Part shown: one piece after another, positions 1 through 8,534 of the stretch | Layout: each line of letters begins with the position of its first letter | How positions within the stretch are numbered: position 1 is the first letter of the stretch | Source: [Actinomadura] parvosata subsp. kistnae | Lineage (GTDB): Bacteria > Actinomycetota > Actinomycetes > Streptosporangiales > Streptosporangiaceae | Length of the DNA stretch: 64,000 nucleotides | Assembly: GCF_900323885.1 (NCBI RefSeq) | Contig: NZ_OOHJ01000022.1 | Location: 1 to 64,000 of the forward strand | Direction of reading: 5' to 3' | Position numbers and translations under genes: made by a program | The notes under the pieces: model-generated | What the model saw: the letters and a program-made list of their open reading frames with translations, nothing else | What the model was told of the DNA's origin: nothing | The model's database searches: none

Positions 1-621
1 CGCGGCGTGGTGGCGCGAGGGCGTGCCGGCCCGGCGCAGGGGGCTGTGGACGCCCGCACCGCCCTGCCCCCGCGCCCTGCGCCCTGCGCCCTGCGCCTGC
101 ATCCTGTGACCGCGCCCCAGCCTCGCCCGGTCCGCACGCAGCGCGCCTGCACCCATGCGCCCTGTGTTCGCGCGCCGCTGTGGCCCCCGCATCCTGTGCC
201 CCCGCACCCTGTGGCCCCCACCCGTGGCCGTGCGCCACTGCACCCGCCTGCGCCCAGCGCGTCCAGCGCCCCCATGCCCTCGACCTTCGTGCACCGCGCC
301 GCACTCTCACACGCCCGAGCACTTCATTCGCGCCGCTCTCGTACGCCGCGCACACGTGCACTCCGCAGCCGTATAGCCGCAGCCGTACAGCGGCAGGATC
401 CCGGTCCGGCGCCCCCGCGCCCTCGCTCTTCGCGCCCCGTGCACTCGCCTTGGTGCCTTCCCAGCAAAGCCCGCACCCTGCGTGGCCCACACCGCGTGGC
501 CTGCACCCCGTGGCCCGCGCCTTAGCAGGAGCCCGCCCGCCGCCCCCTCCGCCAGGCCGGAATGCCGAAAGGCCCCCGGCAGGACGCTGGAGGCCTTGGT
601 GGTGGAGCTCAGGTGGTGGGC
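1..621. repeat. GC-rich low-complexity region without a convincing gene
   Basis: This stretch is dominated by degenerate repeats of a C-rich motif of the type GCATCCTGTGNCC or GCACCCTGTGGCC (for example near 98, 188, 204 and 470) and a short run of CCTGCGC units near 75-100. Open frames exist on both strands but their products are only Pro/Ala/Arg/His low-complexity sequence with no recognisable domain and no ribosome binding site. It lies downstream of the minus-strand gene ending at 622. I see nothing else in it. Confidence 0.5.
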
Positions 622-2785
622 TCAGCCGACCGTTTCGCGGTCGTGCTGGCACACCGAGCAGCTGGTCAGTCCGGCTGCCTCGGCGGCGGCGAGTGTCATC
701 GTCTCCACGCCGGTCTCGCCCGCGCCGCGGATCAACGGGCAGGCGGTGCTGTGGTAACGGCGGGTGCCTATGATGACCTTCACCGTGCCCTGTCGTTCCC
801 CCTTATCGCCCTTGGTGGGCTCTTCACCCGGCTTTCCGGTAGCCGCGCCGCCGGCAGCGTTCTTGGGCGGCTCGCCCTTGGAGACCCCTGCCTTGGGGCG
901 GGCGGGCGCTCGGGCTCGGGGTCGGACGTGCTGGACTTGGGCTTTCCAGGTGCGGACGATCCCGGAGCGGTCGCGGGCTTGGACGGCTTGGCGCGAGCGC
1001 CCGGGGGCAGCGGGCCCTTGGGCTTGGCGGTCGACTCGGCCGAGGACGCGGGCCGCTCGTGCAGCACCACGGTCTCCCCCGACGCGGGCGGCTCCTCCAT
1101 ACGGCCGGACGGGCGCTTGGTGGCTGACTCGCCGGACGACGTCTCGGTCACCGGCATGCCGGACGCGGTCACTCGGGGCTGCGGCGCCGTGTCGGGCCCC
1201 GACACGTCATCGTCGTCGACCTTCCACGCGGCCACCCCGGACGCCACCCCGGCCCGGCCACCGGCCTGCTCGCCCTTGCCGCCGGACGGCTGGGGCCGGC
1301 CGGCCGGGCTCTGCGGCTGCTCACCGGTGCTCGCGGTCTTGGTCTCGGCGGATGTCTGAGGCTTGCCACCGGAGGTCTGCGGCTTGGCGCCGGCGGACGT
1401 CTCAGGCCCGGCGCCGGCGGTCTGCGGCCTGGCGTCGGGTGTTTGAGGCTTGCCGCCCGCCTGCCCCGGCTTGCCCGCCGCACCGGGCCGCGGCGCGGCG
1501 GCACTGCCGGTCTGCGTCGGCTTGCCACCCGGCTGCTCAGGCTTGCCGCCAGCCTGCTCGGGCCTGCCGCCGGCCTGGGTCGGCTTGCCACCCGCCTGCT
1601 CGGGCTTGCCGCCGGCCTGGCCCGGTTGGTCGCCGGACTGCCCGGCCTTGCCACCGGTCTGCGTCGGCTTGCCACCGGGCCGCTCAGGCGTGCCGGCGGG
1701 CTGGCCGGAGGACGTCTGGCCGGCGGTCTGGCCGGACGACGGGGCCTGACCGGGCCGGGACTCGGGCTTCGTACCGGCTGCGGGCTTGGGGCCGGTTACG
1801 GGCTTCGTTCCGGGCTGCTCGGGACTGGCGGTGGAGGGGCGGGAGGGCTTGGGGGTCGGGCGGGCGTTGGCCGGGGAGGTCTCCGTCTCGTCGGAGGCGG
1901 CCTCGCCGGACGCGGGGTCGGCCTTGCGCGCGAAGGGCGGCGGCCGGAAGTAGGAAGTCTGGGCGTCGTCCGCCTGCTCGTCGTCCGAGCCGGGCTCGGG
2001 GGCGGCGGACGAGGGGCCTTGGCCTGGCCGGCCGCGGGGGCGGCGGGGGATCGGCCGAACCACCCGGTGGCGCCTTCCTCGTGGGAGGCGGCAGGCTCCG
2101 GGCTGGGGGTGGAAGCCTTGGTGTCGGGCTTCGGCGGGGCGACCGGCGGACGTGCGTCGCGGGTCTCCGCGGAGCTTTCGGCCCTGCTCGCCGTGGGAAC
2201 GTCGGCGGGGCCGGAGGTGACGGCGGGCTCGGGGTCGGCGGCAGGTGGTAGCTGCCGTCCGCCGAGCGCTGCGTCCGGCAGGCACGCCGTGCAGGGCGTG
2301 AAGCCCTCCTCGCGTGCCTCTTCGTAGGTGAGCTCCTCGTGATCCCGGCCGATCAGCTGCCTGCAGCCGGGCACGTGGTAGCGCTTGCGTCCGGGGATCA
2401 CCAGCACGATCGCGTCCGGCGAGATGCCGCCCGGCGCGGGACGGCGCGGACCGGGGGCCGGTGCGGTCGCCGTCCGCTGCGGCGCGTGGGGAGGCGCCTG
2501 CGGATGCTGCCGTGGCTGCGGATGCTGCTGGTGAGCCATCGGACCGGTCTGGTTGTACGGCGGCGCGGGCGGCGTGAGCCCCTTCGGGGGGGTGGCCGGC
2601 GCAGCGGCCTGCCCACCTCCGGGAAAAAGCTCGTTGCGCCGCAGGAAAGCCCCGATCACCAGGAACAGCGCGGACAGCACGCTGACCACGATGGACCACA
2701 TGATCAGGAACGGCTTCGCCAGTACGAAGCCCGCGATCAGCAGAACCACTGCCGCGAGCACCAAACCAGCACTGATAAGGATCAC
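622..2785 (-). CDS. membrane-anchored repeat protein with two Cys/His domains, frame broken twice
   Basis: I do not recognise a named family. Read from ATG at 2785, the N-terminus has two membrane segments (about residues 1-23 and 27-48), a Pro/Gln linker, then a small domain (about 126-172) with the pattern RYH-x3-C ... GFTPC-x2-C. The frame shifts near 2011-2022. The next frame holds a long GGKPEQA/GGKPTQT-type repeat region, then shifts again near 888-906. The third frame ends with a second copy of the domain (RRYH-x3-C ... GLTSC-x2-C) before a TGA at 622-624. The YH...C...C-x2-C layout resembles small Ada-type zinc-binding modules, so metal binding is an inference. Both breaks sit in G/C runs, so sequencing error is likely; if real, it is a pseudogene. 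It lies just downstream of divIVA. Confidence 0.6.
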
Positions 2786-2826
2786 AGGGGGCTCTTTCGA
2801 GTGACAGGTCCTAGTGACCCTTTACT

Positions 2827-3705
2827 CTACCGGCGGTCGTTGTGCGGACCGTCACTGCCGGGGAAGGCGCCCTGCGGTGCCTCGCCGCCGAACGGGCTCG
2901 GGCCACCGGGGAGAGGCGGCTGGCCGCCCTGGGGCACGGCGTGCGACATGGCGGGGGCCTGACCCTGCGGACCACCGGACATGACCGGGAACCCGCCGCT
3001 GCCCTCGGCGGAGACGTTGAGCTCGGCGAGCTGGTTCTCCAGGTAGAGCTTGAGCCGGCTGCGGTATTCGCGCTCGAAGCTGCGCAGCTCCTCGACCTTG
3101 CGCTCGAGCTCGTCGCGGGTCTGGACCAGCGAGCCCATGGCCTGGCGGTGGCGCTCCTGGGCGTCGCGCTCGAGCGTCTCGGCGCGGGCGCGGGCGTCGC
3201 CGATGACCTGCTCGGCCTGGCGGCGGGCCTTGGTGAGGATCTCGTCGGCCTCGCGGCGGGCGCGGGTGACGGTCTCGTCCGCCTCGCGGCGGGCGTCGGC
3301 GATCGCCTGGTCGGCGGTCTGCTGGGCGAGCGCGAGCACGCGGGCCGCGGTGTCCATGTTGTCCTCGGCGGGAGGCATGCTCATCGCCACGGGGACCGGC
3401 GGCTGCTGCTGCACCGGCGGCGGCTCGGGGGCCCGCATGGGCTCCGGCTGCGGCGGCGCCATCATCTCGGGCTTGGGCTGCTCCTGGACCGGGGCGGAGG
3501 CCATGGGCATGTTCATGCCGCCCGGTACCTTCCCGCGCAGGCACTCGGCCAGCTTCGCGCGGAGCTCCTCGTTCTCTTGGATCAGGCGGTCGAGCTCAGC
3601 CTCCACCTCGTCGAGGAAGGCGTCGACCTCTTCCTCGTCGTAGCCCGGCCGGAGCCGGGTGGTACTGAACTGCTTGTTCCGCACATCAGCGGGCGTCAGC
3701 GGCAT
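2827..3705 (-). CDS. divIVA: DivIVA/Wag31 polar growth and septum-site protein
   Basis: 292 residues. The first ~60 residues are the DivIVA lipid-binding domain (MPLTPADVRNKQF, then GYDEEEVDAFLDEVEAEL). A Met/Pro/Gln-rich linker follows (about 65-115), then a long coiled coil rich in ARREADE-type heptads (about 120-235) and a Gly/Pro tail. In actinobacteria the protein marks curved membrane and directs tip growth and wall synthesis at the cytoplasmic face. AAGGAG lies eight bases before the ATG at 3705. It is the last conserved gene of the dcw cluster, after yggT. Confidence 0.95.
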   Translation of the reverse strand: MPLTPADVRNKQFSTTRLRPGYDEEEVDAFLDEVEAELDRLIQENEELRAKLAECLRGKVPGGMNMPMASAPVQEQPKPEMMAPPQPEPMRAPEPPPVQQQPPVPVAMSMPPAEDNMDTAARVLALAQQTADQAIADARREADETVTRARREADEILTKARRQAEQVIGDARARAETLERDAQERHRQAMGSLVQTRDELERKVEELRSFEREYRSRLKLYLENQLAELNVSAEGSGGFPVMSGGPQGQAPAMSHAVPQGGQPPLPGGPSPFGGEAPQGAFPGSDGPHNDRR

Positions 3706-3809
3706 TTTTTGGTCTCCTTGGCGCGCTTGGAGTCTGTCCGGAGGACGGTAACCCGAATCACTTCAGCGCGGACACGAGTTGGATCACGACCGGCGCCTCA
3801 CCGGCCCGG

Positions 3810-4097
3810 TCATCGCAGGGTCCCGGCGATCTGGATCAAGATCAGGACCACGATGAACAGGACAGTGAAGCTTAGGTCAAAGGCCACCGTACCCAACCGG
3901 AGCGGAGGAATGAAACGGCGGAGGAACTTGAGGGGTGGGTCCGTCGCGGTGTAGGTGGCCTCCGCCAGCACCAGGACGACGCCGGAAGGCCGCCACTGGC
4001 GGGCGAAAGCCTGCACCGTCTCAAAGATCATCCTGCCGATGAGCAGCACCAAATAGAGAGACAGGACAACGACCAAGATCCCACCGATGATCTCCAC
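3810..4097 (-). CDS. YggT family small membrane protein
   Basis: 95 residues with two hydrophobic segments (about 4-26 and 68-92) separated by the family signature, here WRPSGVVLVLAEATYTATDPPLKFLRRFIPP. YggT (YlmG) proteins are integral membrane proteins linked to division and osmotic or membrane organisation; the exact role is unsettled. GTG start at 4097. It sits between sepF and divIVA exactly as in other actinomycete dcw clusters. Confidence 0.9.
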   Translation of the reverse strand: MEIIGGILVVVLSLYLVLLIGRMIFETVQAFARQWRPSGVVLVLAEATYTATDPPLKFLRRFIPPLRLGTVAFDLSFTVLFIVVLILIQIAGTLR

Positions 4098-4177
4098 GGC
4101 CCGGCCGCGCCTCCACTTCTGATGTGCCCTCCCGGCCTCGGTGAGACCGGGTTGGGTCCGATAGGCATACAGAGACT

Positions 4178-4678
4178 CTAACTCTGGTTGAAGAACCCGC
4201 GTTCCGCGATTCGAGCCTTGTCCTCGGCAGTCACCTCGACATTGGCAGGGGACAACAGGAACACCTTGTTGGTAACACGTTCAATGCTGCCGTGTAGGCC
4301 AAAGACCAGACCTGCCGCGAAATCCACGAGCCGCTTGGCGTCGCTGTCAACCATCTCGGTCAGGTTCATGATGACCGGGGTGCCGTCGCGGAAGTGCTCG
4401 CCGATCGTCCGGGCCTCGTTGTACGTGCGGGGGTGCAGGGTGGTGATGCGGGCCAGATCGGTCGTACGGCGCTCGACGATGGTCGTGGTGGGTCTCGGCG
4501 CGGGGACCCCCGCTTCGGGCTCGTCCTCGCGCTCCTGGACCGCGACGGCGCGTTCCTCGCCGGGCCGCTGCACGTCGTCGTCGTAGGGGTAGTCGTCGGT
4601 GTAGGTCTCGTACCTCTCGTAGCGGTCGTCCTCCACGAGACCGAGGTAGACCGCCATCTTGCGCATCGCGCCGGCCAT
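4178..4678 (-). CDS. sepF: SepF, membrane anchor for FtsZ
   Basis: 166 residues. The N-terminal [14 protein letters not shown] is the amphipathic membrane-binding helix typical of actinobacterial SepF. An acidic, Tyr/Asp-rich linker (about 18-75) leads to the globular C-terminal domain (about 80-160), which ends in the [16 protein letters not shown] tail. SepF tethers and bundles FtsZ and substitutes for FtsA, which actinobacteria lack. ATG at 4678 is chosen because it starts the conserved helix. Confidence 0.95.
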   Translation of the reverse strand: MAGAMRKMAVYLGLVEDDRYERYETYTDDYPYDDDVQRPGEERAVAVQEREDEPEAGVPAPRPTTTIVERRTTDLARITTLHPRTYNEARTIGEHFRDGTPVIMNLTEMVDSDAKRLVDFAAGLVFGLHGSIERVTNKVFLLSPANVEVTAEDKARIAERGFFNQS

Positions 4679-4816
4679 CGCTACGTCGTCCTCCTGCTCA
4701 TGGTCGCACTCGCTCGGGCCCGTCGCCGTGTCCGAGGCGGTAGCCGTACCCCCTTGGAGCTCACCGCTGCTCGACCTCTACTTGGTCATGGGCCTGAAGA
4801 CCCACTTGAGGGGACA

Positions 4817-5509
4817 TTACCTGACGAAGGGCTTGCGACGACCGAGCAACGCCGTACCGACCCGTACGTGTGTCGCGCCGTAGGCGATGGCCTCGGCGAG
4901 ATCCTCGCTCATCCCCGCCGAGATCATGGTGGCCCTGGGGTGCTGCTCCTGGAGGCGCAGCGCGAGGTCGCGCAGCCGGGCGAACGCCTTGGCGGGGTCC
5001 TCCCCCAGGGGCGCGACCGCCATGACGCCGCCGAGCCACACCCCTTCGGCCAGCGCCACCTCGTCGGCGAGCTCCAGCAGGTCGGCGGGGCGCACCCCGC
5101 CTCTGGCCGGGTCGTCGTCGAGGGCGATCTGCACCAGGCAGCCGATCCTGCGGCCCTGGCGCACCGCCTCCTTGCTGATGGCCTCCACCAGCCTGAGGCG
5201 GTCGACGGAGTGGATCACGTCGGCGTACCCGACCACGGAGCGGACCTTGTTGGTCTGCAGCTGGCCGACGAAGTGCCAGGTGAGCGGCAGGTCGGCGAGC
5301 TCGCGCGCCTTGACCGCGGCCTCCTGGTCGCGGTTCTCGCCGACGTCGCGCACGCCCAGCTCGGCCAGGACGCGGACGTCCTCGGCCGGTCGCGTCTTGG
5401 TGACGGCGATCAGCGTGACCTCGCCCCGGTCGCGCCCCACCGCGTGGCACGCCTCGGTGATGCGCGCGTCGACCTCGGCGAGACCGGCCGCGATCTCGTC
5501 CCTTCTCAC
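4817..5509 (-). CDS. YggS/YlmE family pyridoxal-phosphate homeostasis protein
   Basis: 230 residues, a full-length PLP-binding TIM-barrel of the alanine racemase N-terminal type. The PLP lysine motif LIAVTKTRP is near residues 32-40, the GENRDQE segment near 58, HFVGQLQTNK near 80, and the C-terminal phosphate-binding MSEDLAEAIAYGATHVRVGTALLG is present. It buffers free PLP and is not known to be catalytic. GTG start at 5509 after GGGGAGAGG. It follows ftsZ directly; the usual intervening laccase-domain gene (ylmD/pgeF) is missing. Confidence 0.93.
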   Translation of the reverse strand: MRRDEIAAGLAEVDARITEACHAVGRDRGEVTLIAVTKTRPAEDVRVLAELGVRDVGENRDQEAAVKARELADLPLTWHFVGQLQTNKVRSVVGYADVIHSVDRLRLVEAISKEAVRQGRRIGCLVQIALDDDPARGGVRPADLLELADEVALAEGVWLGGVMAVAPLGEDPAKAFARLRDLALRLQEQHPRATMISAGMSEDLAEAIAYGATHVRVGTALLGRRKPFVR

Positions 5510-5551
5510 GTGCCTCTCCCCCTCACTCAGGTGTCCTCGCCGGCATCACGG

Positions 5552-5600
5552 ACGCACACCGTGCTTGACGTACGCACACCGTGCTCGACGTACGCACGAC
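5552..5600. repeat. 20-bp direct repeat, two and a half copies
   Basis: The unit ACGCACACCGTGCTNGACGT occurs at 5552-5571 and 5572-5591, followed by a partial third copy. It lies in the 145-bp gap between ftsZ and yggS, exactly where pgeF/ylmD is found in many relatives. It could be a remnant of deletion or a binding site. Confidence 0.6.
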
Positions 5601-5602
5601 GG

Positions 5603-5633
5603 CGCCGCTCCCGTGTCCCTGGGGGGAGCGGCG
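5603..5633 (-). terminator. hairpin terminator after ftsZ
   Basis: A perfect 10-bp inverted repeat (CGCCGCTCCC at 5603-5612, GGGAGCGGCG at 5624-5633, 11-base loop) starts 22 bases past the ftsZ stop. There is no U-tract, as is usual in high-GC actinomycetes. It could reduce read-through from ftsZ into yggS. Confidence 0.55.
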
Positions 5634-5654
5634 TCAGGCGCGGCTACTTGACGG

Positions 5655-7160
5655 CTATTTGAGGAAGTCGGGAACGTCGAGTTCCTCTTCCTGCTCCTCG
5701 AAGATCACTCGAGGACGTTTGGGCGGCTCCGACATGCGGGAGGTGATGGGCGTGGGCGGGTTGGCGGGCTCGGGCGCGGGCCGGGGGATCGAGACGGGGC
5801 CGGACGGCTCGTCGGCCGGGTCGTCGGCGGGCCCGGAGTCGCGCACGGAGTCACGTACGGTGTCACGCCCGGAGTCACGCACGGCCTCGCGCAGCGGCTC
5901 GCGCGGCGTGTCGCGCACCGGCTCGACGGGGCGCACCGGCTCGGGGCGGGGCGGCTCGGGCCTGAACTCGGCACGCGGCTCCGGCCTGAAGTCCGCGCGC
6001 GGCTCGGGACGCGGCTCGGGGCGCGGCTCGGGCCGGAAGTCCGCACGAGGCTCAGGACGGGGCTCAGGACGCGGCTCAGGGCGCGGCGCGGGCGGCTCGG
6101 ACTTGATGCTCGGGGCGGCCGCGCTGGGCCGCGGAGGCGACGCAGGAGCGGGCGCGGACGGCGGCGCGGGCGCGCGGCCCATCGGGCGTGGCGCCTGCTT
6201 CTCCGCGGGGCCTGGCACGTCGTCGAAGCCGGCCGCGATCACGGTCACGCGCACCTCGTCGCCGAGGGCGTCGTCGATGACCGTGCCGAAGATGATGTTG
6301 GCGTCGGGCGCGGCGGCCATGGAGACGAGCTGGGCCGCCTCGTTGATCTCGAACAGGCCGAGGTCGGAGCCGCCGGCGATCGACAGCAGCACGCCGTGGG
6401 CGCCGTCGATGCTGGCCTCCAGCAGCGGGCTGGAGACCGCCATCTCGGCCGCCGCCACCGAGCGGTCGTCGCCGCGGGCGTGGCCGATGCCCATGAGGGC
6501 GGAGCCGGCGCCCGACATGACCGACTTGACGTCGGCGAAGTCGAGGTTGATCAGACCGGGGGTGGTGATGAGGTCGGTGATGCCCTGCACACCCGACAGC
6601 AGCACCTGGTCGGCGGCCTTGAACGCGTCGAGCACGCTCACCTGCCGGTCAGAGATCGACAGCAGCCGGTCGTTGGGGATCACGATGAGGGTGTCGACCT
6701 CGTCGCGCAGCGTCTCGATGCCCGCTTCCGCCTGCGAGGCCCTGCGCCGTCCTTCGAAGCTGAACGGCCGGGTCACGACACCGATGGTGAGCGCGCCGAG
6801 CGATCTGGCGATGTTGGCCACGACGGGGGCGCCGCCCGTGCCGGTGCCGCCGCCCTCACCCGCCGTGACGAAGACCATGTCGGCCCCCTTGAGGACCTCC
6901 TCGATCTCCTCGCGGTGGTCCTCGGCCGCCTTCCGGCCGACGTCGGGGTTGGCGCCCGCGCCCAGTCCGCGCGTGAGCTCGCGGCCCACGTCGAGTTTCA
7001 CATCGGCGTCACTCATCAGCAGCGCCTGGGCGTCGGTGTTTATCGCGATGAACTCGACGCCCTTGAGTCCCTCCTCGATCATCCGGTTGACGGCGTTGAC
7101 TCCGCCGCCGCCGATGCCGACGACCTTGATGACCGCGAGGTAGTTCTGCGGTGCTGCCAC
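5655..7160 (-). CDS. ftsZ: cell division protein FtsZ with extended repeat linker
   Basis: 501 residues, longer than the roughly 400 usual for actinomycetes. The GTPase core (about 1-310) has [14 protein letters not shown], the tubulin signature [12 protein letters not shown], and the T7 region ending GVQGITDLI. The C-terminal linker (about 320-480) is expanded with [12 protein letters not shown]-type repeats and a run of VRDS/GRD segments. The tail ends DVPDFLK, the peptide that binds SepF/FtsW-type partners. I prefer GTG at 7160: the protein then starts [12 protein letters not shown], like other actinomycete FtsZ, with GGAAAGG 9 bases upstream. The ATG at 7193 lacks a good RBS. A promoter region lies upstream. 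Confidence 0.96.
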   Translation of the reverse strand: MAAPQNYLAVIKVVGIGGGGVNAVNRMIEEGLKGVEFIAINTDAQALLMSDADVKLDVGRELTRGLGAGANPDVGRKAAEDHREEIEEVLKGADMVFVTAGEGGGTGTGGAPVVANIARSLGALTIGVVTRPFSFEGRRRASQAEAGIETLRDEVDTLIVIPNDRLLSISDRQVSVLDAFKAADQVLLSGVQGITDLITTPGLINLDFADVKSVMSGAGSALMGIGHARGDDRSVAAAEMAVSSPLLEASIDGAHGVLLSIAGGSDLGLFEINEAAQLVSMAAAPDANIIFGTVIDDALGDEVRVTVIAAGFDDVPGPAEKQAPRPMGRAPAPPSAPAPASPPRPSAAAPSIKSEPPAPRPEPRPEPRPEPRADFRPEPRPEPRPEPRADFRPEPRAEFRPEPPRPEPVRPVEPVRDTPREPLREAVRDSGRDTVRDSVRDSGPADDPADEPSGPVSIPRPAPEPANPPTPITSRMSEPPKRPRVIFEEQEEELDVPDFLK

Positions 7161-7240
7161 GACGAGGGGCCTTTCCGCTCGTTGACTTGCCATTTCGGTG
7201 CGGATTGTCTCCGCTTTTTGTTAGTTCGGGTAACTCTCAA

Positions 7241-7316
7241 CCTCAGGTTGAGATTTAGATTTATGTCAACCTGAGGATTGATACGGACAGTAGGAGTTAC
7301 GCTCCAGGCGGGTCAA
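7241..7316 (-). promoter_or_regulatory. ftsZ promoter and inverted repeat
   Basis: The ~336-bp ftsQ-ftsZ gap is more AT-rich than its surroundings. On the minus strand a sigma-70-like promoter is visible: TTGACC (7311-7316), 18-bp spacer, TACTGT (7287-7292). Downstream of it a perfect 11-bp inverted repeat CCTCAGGTTGA (7241-7251) / TCAACCTGAGG (7266-7276) frames an AT-rich spacer that includes TTGACA. The left arm also forms a shorter palindrome, CTCAACCT-C-AGGTTGAG. The repeat could be an operator or an mRNA hairpin. The rest of the gap shows nothing. Confidence 0.55.
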
Positions 7317-7496
7317 CTAACCGCGCCGCAAGCACGTCCGGCGTGTCGCGGGCTGTCCGTTTCGCTCCGCAGTCTCGCCTGGTGGCGGCCCTCCTTCGCC
7401 GAAAGTCCGGCTTACAGGCTCTCACGTCGCGACCCCCGCCTCGCACAGGCTCGGCGATGCCCTTGCCGCTGAGTTGCCAGACCCTGACGATCACGA

Positions 7497-8165
7497 TCAC
7501 TTCAGGGTCACCACGTCGGGCGAGCTGACGTCGTACATCGTGGCCGACCTTTCGCGCTTCAGCAGCGTGCTCAGGATGCGGCCCTTCTCCTCGGGACGGT
7601 CGGGGCCGCCCCACAGCACGGTACGGCCGTCCGACAGCACCAGCGTGACACCCTCGGCGGTGCCCGCGCGTACCTGCCTGACCTTGGCCGCCACCTCGTC
7701 GGGCACCGCCTGCACGACCTTGAGCGCCGCCATCATGGCGGGGTCGCCCTGCTGCGGGCGGTCCACCTTGAGCAGCGGCAGCATGGGCGGCGCCGTCTGC
7801 CTCAGCTCGATCACCACGCCCTGGCCGTCGACGATCGCCACCTTGTCGCCCGCCGGGACGGCGGCGACCGGCTCGCGCTCGACCACCTCGATCCTGAGCG
7901 TGCCCGGCCAGATCCGGTCGACCTTGGCGGAGGCGAGCTGTCTGATGCCGAGGACGCGGGTCTGGACGTCGGCGAGGTTCACGGTGGCGAGGGGATGCAG
8001 ATCCGCCACGCCGGCCTGCTGCTCGATGCGCTCGCTGGGGACTGTGAGATTTCCCACGATCTCGATCGAGCGTACGCCGAGCACGGGCGAGAAGAACACC
8101 AGCCACGCGGCCGATCCCACCACCCCTGCCGTCAGCAGTACCAGGAACGCCGTGCGCGCCTTCAT
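7497..8165 (-). CDS. ftsQ: cell division protein FtsQ
   Basis: 222 residues from ATG at 8165. One N-terminal membrane segment (about 5-25), a POTRA domain (about 30-100, VRSIEIVGNLTVPSERIEQQ and the RIWPGTLRIEVVEREPVA signature), then the FtsQ/DivIB beta domain. It is bitopic, with the bulk outside the membrane, and bridges early and late divisome proteins with FtsL. GGGGAGG lies four bases before this ATG; an in-frame GTG at 8180 has no RBS. It follows murC after an unusually long ~370-bp gap. Confidence 0.93.
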   Translation of the reverse strand: MKARTAFLVLLTAGVVGSAAWLVFFSPVLGVRSIEIVGNLTVPSERIEQQAGVADLHPLATVNLADVQTRVLGIRQLASAKVDRIWPGTLRIEVVEREPVAAVPAGDKVAIVDGQGVVIELRQTAPPMLPLLKVDRPQQGDPAMMAALKVVQAVPDEVAAKVRQVRAGTAEGVTLVLSDGRTVLWGGPDRPEEKGRILSTLLKRERSATMYDVSSPDVVTLK

Positions 8166-8534
8166 CGCCCTCCCCACCACACGCGGCTCATGTCGGCACC
8201 GAACCTACGCCGACACGCGGCCCTACACCCGCGCGCCACGCCCAAACACCGACCGTCCGGGTCGCCGCCGCGGCGCACCCTTCGCCGTCCAGCACCGCCC
8301 GCGCCACCGCACGGGCTGAGGTCCTTCGAGGGGTGGCCCGCCGGAGAGGCGTCGCCCTCCGGCGCCCCACAGCCGAGCACCCGGCGGACCTGCGTCGAGC
8401 ACCCGGCGAACCTGCGTCGGGAGCCCGGCGGGCGGGCGGCGGGGGCGCGGCAGGCCGGCGTCGAGGGCCCAGTGGGCCTGCGTCGGGGGCGCGGCACGCC
8501 GGCGTCAGGAGCCGAGCGGGCCGGCGTCGGGGCG
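8166..8534. repeat. degenerate GC-rich repeats between murC and ftsQ
   Basis: Variants of GGCCTGCGTCGGGGGCGCGGCA and GCCGGCGTCGGG recur every ~20-45 bases between about 8385 and 8540. No frame on either strand gives a plausible protein: the products are Arg/Pro/Ala strings of the CRAPDAG/ARRRPA type. In other actinomycetes murC and ftsQ are much closer together, so this looks like an expanded spacer. Confidence 0.5.

Noticed and set aside
2842-3954. Long plus-strand frame opposite divIVA
   Set aside because: Antisense shadow; divIVA has a domain, coiled coil and RBS.
7161-7193. ATG at 7193 as the ftsZ start
   Set aside because: No RBS and the added 11 residues are not typical; GTG at 7160 has GGAAAGG and starts at the conserved [11 protein letters not shown].
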